Below are positions 60,215-64,000 of a DNA stretch of 64,000 nt, piece after piece. This stretch comes from Pseudofrankia inefficax (GTDB lineage Bacteria; Actinomycetota; Actinomycetes; Frankiales; Frankiaceae): contig NC_014666.1 in assembly GCF_000166135.1 (NCBI RefSeq), positions 6,510,001 through 6,574,000 of the forward strand, given 5' to 3'. The notes under the pieces were generated by a model. The model was not told the DNA's origin and searched no databases. It saw nothing but the letters and a program-made list of their open reading frames with translations. A program made the position numbers and the translations under genes. Within the stretch, counting starts at the first letter, position 1; every line of letters begins with the position of its first letter.

Positions 60215-60517
60215 GTGAACACGACGTGGGCGGACGCCGCCTCGGACGCACATTCCTGGTCGATCGACGGAATGGTGTGGACGTTCGGCTCGATGATTAT
60301 CTCGCTGTTGTTCGTCGGGCTGCTGGCCTGGTTCCTGGTGGCTCGGTCCCGCGCCAAGGTCGCCCTCAGCAAGGAATCCAGCTACCGCACCCTCGCCAAC
60401 GACGCGACCGACGCCCAGTACCAGACCTCGGAGAAACTGACGGACATCGGCAAGCAGCTCGCGGACCTGACCATCCGGTTGACCAGCGTGGAACGTCTCC
60501 TGCGCGAGGTCGAATGA
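60215..60517 (+). CDS. Small membrane protein with coiled coil, 100 aa
   Basis: One clear transmembrane segment at about residues 24-43 (GSMIISLLFVGLLAWFLVAR) follows a short N-terminal part. The C-terminal half is charged with a heptad-like pattern (TSEKLTDIGKQLADLTIRLT, then SVERLLREVE), predicted coiled coil. No family recognised. It begins GTG 60215, 1 nt after the ArsR stop. In this position it might be a membrane partner or target of the ArsR/STAND locus; this is inference. Confidence 0.75.
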   Translation: MNTTWADAASDAHSWSIDGMVWTFGSMIISLLFVGLLAWFLVARSRAKVALSKESSYRTLANDATDAQYQTSEKLTDIGKQLADLTIRLTSVERLLREVE

Positions 60518-60584
60518 CTCGGCCATGAGGCCACCGGTCACAACTCGACGCGGCGCCCCACGGAACAGCGTGCGCACCGGATGA

Positions 60585-60660
60585 TGATCGCCGTCTTGGC
60601 CCTCGCGTGGTTGTGTTCAGGGGCGCGTTTACGACCACCCGAGGGCCGAAACAGCGATCA
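60585..60660. repeat. 76-bp inverted-repeat element, copy F
   Basis: Starts TGATCGCCGTCTTGGCCCTC and ends GGGCCGAAACAGCGATCA. One base longer than the other copies. It lies between the convergent membrane protein gene and the esterase gene (60517 and 60702). Confidence 0.9.
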
Positions 60661-60701
60661 TGGCCGGGGGGCGGCGGCCGGGGCCGGGAGCCGGCGGCAG
60701 G

Positions 60702-61706
60702 TCAGGCCGGGCCCGGGGCGAAGGCGGTGGCCAGAGCCGCGTACACGTCGCGCAGGAGCTGGGCGGTGCGGGGGGTGCGCGGGACCGCGACGAAACCGCC
60801 GTGAATGACCCCGGGGTAGACGTGCAGCTCGACGGGGACGCCGTCGCGGGAAAGGCGGGCGGCGTAGGCGAGGTTCTCGTCGAGGAAGGCGTCGACGTCG
60901 CCGATGCCCAGGTAGGCCGGCGCGAGGCCGGACAGGTCGGTCGCGCGGGCCGGGGCCGCGGTCGCCGGGACGTCATCTCCCGCCAGGCCGCCGAGGTAGG
61001 CCTCCCAGCAGAGCCGGTTGGCGCGCAGATGCCACAGGCCCCAGTGGCCCGGATCCTCGATCGCGCGGATCGACGGCGTCACCTCGCGGTCGTCGAACAT
61101 GGGGTAGACGAGCAGCTGCAGAATCGGCTGCGCGCGGCCGGTGTCGCGCAGCCGCAGGCAGAGCGCGGCGGCGAGGCCGGCGCCGGCGCTGGCGCCGCCG
61201 AGGACCAGGCGCGCGGGGTCGACGCCGAAGGCCGCCGGGTCGTCGACCAGCCGGCGCCAGACCGTGTCGGCGTCGTCCAGCCCCTCCGGGTACGGATGCT
61301 CGGGCGCGAGCCGCCAGTCGACCGACACGACCGCGCAGCCGAGCTCGATGACCATCAGGTCGAAGCGGTGATCGTTCTCCTCTAGGTTGCCCATGATGTA
61401 GGCACCGCCGTGCAGCCAGAGCAGGCAGGGCAACGGCACGCCGGGGTCGGCGTCGGCGGGCCGGTACCACCGGACGCGGACGTCCGGCCGGCCGTCGAGG
61501 CCGGCGATCGTCTCGTCGGTCCTGGTCACCAGCGGGTTCGGCGGCGTCAGCGGCGCGGCCACCTTGGCGTAGGAGGCGCGGATCGTGTCGATCGAGGTCA
61601 GGTCCCAGCGGGCCAGGCTGTCGAGGATCGCCAACGTTCCCGGCTCCACCCGCGCATTCACGTCGATGGCGGGACCTTGTGAGCCTCTTGCGTCGTTTTC
61701 AGACAC
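60702..61706 (-). CDS. Alpha/beta-hydrolase of HSL esterase family, 334 aa
   Basis: A hormone-sensitive-lipase-type esterase. The HGG oxyanion motif is LHGGAYIMGN (residues 99-101) and nucleophile Ser173 is in LGGASAGAGL. The catalytic His region is VYPGVIHGGF. Start GTG 61706 (VSENDARGSQ) is preferred over the longer frame from 61760. It is monocistronic, possibly with the flavoprotein upstream. It hydrolyses small or medium esters, fitting downstream of Baeyer-Villiger oxidation (inference). Confidence 0.9.
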   Translation of the reverse strand: MSENDARGSQGPAIDVNARVEPGTLAILDSLARWDLTSIDTIRASYAKVAAPLTPPNPLVTRTDETIAGLDGRPDVRVRWYRPADADPGVPLPCLLWLHGGAYIMGNLEENDHRFDLMVIELGCAVVSVDWRLAPEHPYPEGLDDADTVWRRLVDDPAAFGVDPARLVLGGASAGAGLAAALCLRLRDTGRAQPILQLLVYPMFDDREVTPSIRAIEDPGHWGLWHLRANRLCWEAYLGGLAGDDVPATAAPARATDLSGLAPAYLGIGDVDAFLDENLAYAARLSRDGVPVELHVYPGVIHGGFVAVPRTPRTAQLLRDVYAALATAFAPGPA

Positions 61707-61850
61707 CGCGCATCCTCGCTCGATTCCAGAGCCGGACTGGCCTCGCGACAGGTAAGCCACGAGCCGGACCGACCACGAAGGGTGGCCACGGGCCCGCGCC
61801 GCGGGGACGGCGGCGCGAGCCCGGGCCTGGTCCCGATCAGCCGGTCTCGG

Positions 61851-63647
61851 TCAGCCAGCGGTCGGCTTCTCCGGGTCGACCGGCTCGATGCCCTCCTCGA
61901 TGGCCTTGATGAGCAGGGCCATGAACCGGGTGTAGAAGCGAGCCATCCGGATGAAGCCGGTGCCGAACCAGAGCCCGGGCTGGGCGGAGCGGCGCCAGGT
62001 GTTGGCGTACTCGCCGTCGGCGGCCCGGCCGTAGGCCTTGTCGATCTTCTCGGCGGCCTTGCCCAGCACGGGCTGCAGGTGCCCCCAGAACTGGTGGTAG
62101 CCGGTCGCGAAGACGATGAGCTCGACGTCGTCGAGGGTCGTGCCGTCGGTGTAGATGACCTTCTTGCCCTGGATCTCGGCCACCTCGACGCCCTGCTTGA
62201 GGTGGACCCGGCCGTCGGCGATCAGCTCTGAGGCGCCGATGTTGATCTGGTAGGCGTCCCGGCCGGACATGTGCGCGCCGATGATGCCGGTGCCGTCGGG
62301 GCCCCACTCCAGCTTGAAGCCCTGCGCCTCCAGCTGGTCGAGCAGCGGGCGGTCGGCCGCGGCCGCCTCCTTGACCAGTCGCTTGTTCAGCTCGTCCACC
62401 CGCTGGTTGGGCAGCGAATAGGTCATCTGGTCGGCGAAGTCCGGGGTGTACGGCATGTACTCGGTGAACAGCGTCGACCAGAACCGGTGGTACGACTCGT
62501 AGGTGACGACGTAGGTCGCGCTGCGCTGCAGCAGCGTGACGTCGGCACCGTGCTCGAAGAGGTCATGGGCGAGCTCGTGCCCGCTGACGCCGGCCCCGAT
62601 GACCAGGGTCTTCTTGCCGGCGAAGTCGGCGCCGTTCTGGAACTCGTCGGAGTGCGACCAGATGCCCTCGTAGGAGTCGAGCCCCTTGATCGGCGGGATC
62701 TTCGGCGCGCCGAACATGCCGCCGGCCACCACGAAGTGGCGCGGGTGCAGCTCCTGGATCGCGCCGTCCTCGCGCCGGATCTGGATCGTCCAGCGCTGCG
62801 TCTCGTCGTCGTAGTGACCGCTGAGGAACGTCGTCGAGTGCCAGATGTTGATGTCCATCAGCTTCGCGTACGACTCGAGCCAGTCCGCGAACTTGTCCTT
62901 CGGCGTGTGCGCCGGCCAGTTCGGCGGCAACGGCATGTACGGCAGATGGTCGCCGAACACCGTGCTGTGCAGCGCGAGCGACGCGTAGCGCTTGCGCCAC
63001 TGGTCGCCGACCCGGGCCTCCTTGTCGATGACCAGCGTCGAGACGTCCAGTGCGCCGAGGCGCGCGGCGATCGACAGGCCGTTGTGGCCGGCGCCGAGAA
63101 CCAGCACCGTCGGGTCGGCGTCGGCGAAGGAGGCTTCCTTCTCCCGGTCGTCGGTCCAGCGGGTCCGGCCCGGCACGACGCCGTAGACCTTCCCCTCCCT
63201 GCGGCGGTGGCGGATCAGCTCCGGGTGGTCCTGCAGGCCGATGACCTGGGTCTGCAGGATCTGGGCCCGGTAACCCTCGCCGTCCGCGACGAGCATCACG
63301 TAGCCGCGGTCGTGGCGGTCCTTGGTGGTGAAGTCGAAGAAGGCGTTGATCGCACCGTCGGTCACCACGGGCGCCTGCTCCTGGCTCACCGCGAAGTCGG
63401 CGGCCTGCCACGTCTTCGCGAGCTCCAGGAGACGCGGGACCGTCTCGTCACGCCCCACCGTGTGGTGGAAGTCCCAGAGGAAGGCCATGAAGTCACGCCA
63501 CGACGCCTCCTCGGTGAAGAGCTCAGCGAGCGCGGTCTCCGAGCCGCTCCGCACGGCCGCCGCCAGGCCAGTGACCCAACTGGCGAAAATCGGCTCCGCT
63601 TCCCGAGCGGTGAGCTCCCGCGACGCGTGGTCAACCGTCTGTGTCAT
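61851..63647 (-). CDS. NTF2-like domain fused to flavin-containing monooxygenase, 598 aa
   Basis: Residues 1 to about 145 form an NTF2/SnoaL-like domain (ALAELFTEEASWRDFMAFLW and INAFFDFTTKDRHDRGYVML). A flavoprotein follows with the FAD motif VLVLGAGHNGLSIAARLG (from about 181), the NADPH motif TLVIGAGVSGHELAHDL, and FATGYHQFWG. This resembles FMO or Baeyer-Villiger-like oxidoreductases, but no full Baeyer-Villiger fingerprint (FxGxxxHxxxW) is visible. Fusions like this occur in actinobacteria with unknown substrates. The start is ATG 63647 with AGGGAGAC upstream. A partial FAD-binding dehydrogenase follows upstream on the same strand. Confidence 0.9.
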   Translation of the reverse strand: MTQTVDHASRELTAREAEPIFASWVTGLAAAVRSGSETALAELFTEEASWRDFMAFLWDFHHTVGRDETVPRLLELAKTWQAADFAVSQEQAPVVTDGAINAFFDFTTKDRHDRGYVMLVADGEGYRAQILQTQVIGLQDHPELIRHRRREGKVYGVVPGRTRWTDDREKEASFADADPTVLVLGAGHNGLSIAARLGALDVSTLVIDKEARVGDQWRKRYASLALHSTVFGDHLPYMPLPPNWPAHTPKDKFADWLESYAKLMDINIWHSTTFLSGHYDDETQRWTIQIRREDGAIQELHPRHFVVAGGMFGAPKIPPIKGLDSYEGIWSHSDEFQNGADFAGKKTLVIGAGVSGHELAHDLFEHGADVTLLQRSATYVVTYESYHRFWSTLFTEYMPYTPDFADQMTYSLPNQRVDELNKRLVKEAAAADRPLLDQLEAQGFKLEWGPDGTGIIGAHMSGRDAYQINIGASELIADGRVHLKQGVEVAEIQGKKVIYTDGTTLDDVELIVFATGYHQFWGHLQPVLGKAAEKIDKAYGRAADGEYANTWRRSAQPGLWFGTGFIRMARFYTRFMALLIKAIEEGIEPVDPEKPTAG

Positions 63648-63688
63648 CCATCGTCTCCCTGTCACACGTAGGGCAAGAGCGGCCTGGG

Positions 63689-64000
63689 TCACCTGTCGCC
63701 GACAGAGTCGGTAGCGACACCTGAAACAACAGCGCGGTCGCGCACGGCGGCGCGCCCGGCGCTCATCCCCCACACTCCGGCGACCGCGAGGGTCGCCCCG
63801 GCACCGCCGTAGACCATGCCGGTGGGGCTGGCCATGACGTTGCCGGCGGCGTAAAGCCCGGGGATCACGTCCCCGTCGACGTCCAGGACGCGTCCCGTCC
63901 GATCGGTCCGTGGGCCGCCCTTCGTCCCGAGCAGCGACGACTCGACGCGTACCCCGTAGAAGGGCGCCGTCTCGACCGGGCCGAGCGTCGAGGCGGGCGA
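63689..64000 (-). CDS. FAD-binding dehydrogenase, C-terminal part (KstD-like; 5' end outside window)
   Basis: The frame is open through the right edge and encodes the end of a succinate-dehydrogenase/fumarate-reductase-type flavoprotein, related to 3-ketosteroid delta1-dehydrogenases. GVRVESSLLGTKGGPRTDR and GLYAAGNVMASPTGMVYGG are the characteristic last FAD-binding segments. It lies 41 nt upstream of the NTF2-flavoprotein gene on the same strand, so the two probably share a transcript. The substrate is unknown. Confidence 0.85.
   Translation of the reverse strand, partial: SPASTLGPVETAPFYGVRVESSLLGTKGGPRTDRTGRVLDVDGDVIPGLYAAGNVMASPTGMVYGGAGATLAVAGVWGMSAGRAAVRDRAVVSGVATDSVGDR

Overview
The window is very GC-rich (roughly 70% by eye), densely packed on both strands, uses GTG and TTG starts freely, and has many 4-nt ATGA stop/start overlaps. 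Its content is dominated by acyl-CoA dehydrogenases, family III CoA-transferases, acyl-CoA ligases, short-chain dehydrogenases and P450s. This points to a large-genome actinomycete. A Frankia/Pseudofrankia-like host is my best guess, but it is an inference from style and gene content, not from a marker gene. No rRNA, tRNA, transposase, integrase or CRISPR array was seen.

Layout. 1-9.9 kb: two acyl-CoA dehydrogenases (the first cut by the window edge), a COG2159-type amidohydrolase and a CoA-transferase on +, then a ligase plus a double-domain CoA-transferase on -, then an enoyl-CoA hydratase on +. 9.9-14 kb: a sucrase/ferredoxin-like protein, an aldehyde dehydrogenase, a P450 and a small unknown protein. 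14-22.5 kb: a repeat-rich spacer with a decayed VOC gene, an intact VOC gene, a MerR regulator, and a - operon (DUF35-thiolase fusion, VOC protein, zinc alcohol dehydrogenase) divergent from a + operon (acyl-CoA dehydrogenase, APH-type kinase, GntR). 22.5-31 kb: ligase, aldehyde dehydrogenase, CoA-transferase, a mycofactocin-type SDR, a type B esterase with an internal minisatellite, and another SDR. 31-47 kb: the main catabolic block, with a Baeyer-Villiger monooxygenase, ligase, two P450s, a ferredoxin, a cyclase, SDRs, an enoyl-CoA hydratase, a fused alpha/beta E1 dehydrogenase, an acyl-CoA dehydrogenase and an amidohydrolase. A TetR gene sits inside this block. 47-52.7 kb: MarR with an MhpB-like extradiol dioxygenase, two more TetR genes around a lipoprotein SGNH hydrolase, and an MDR/EthD pair. 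52.9-56.4 kb: a full-length carboxylic acid reductase. 56.5-60.5 kb: a 1073-aa STAND NTPase with an N-terminal effector-associated-domain-like segment and a helical-repeat tail, divergent from an ArsR regulator and a small membrane protein. 60.7-64 kb: an HSL-type esterase, an NTF2-flavoprotein monooxygenase fusion and a partial FAD-binding dehydrogenase.

How it fits together. Most genes suit uptake-independent degradation of hydrophobic ring or branched-chain compounds (terpenoid, steroid-like or aromatic; substrate unknown). Oxygenation is by P450s and Baeyer-Villiger enzymes, followed by alcohol/aldehyde oxidation, CoA activation, beta-oxidation steps, retro-aldol cleavage and hydrolysis. 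Six copies of a near-palindrome with core ACCGnnCGGT lie in front of the 31-46 kb genes, including the TetR gene there, and suggest one TetR regulon.

Two features are not explained by ordinary catabolic annotation. One is a family of 75-76 bp inverted-repeat elements with TGATCGC...GCGATCA ends, present in six clear copies plus one divergent copy and never in a divergent promoter region. The other is the STAND NTPase locus, which resembles modular bacterial conflict systems.
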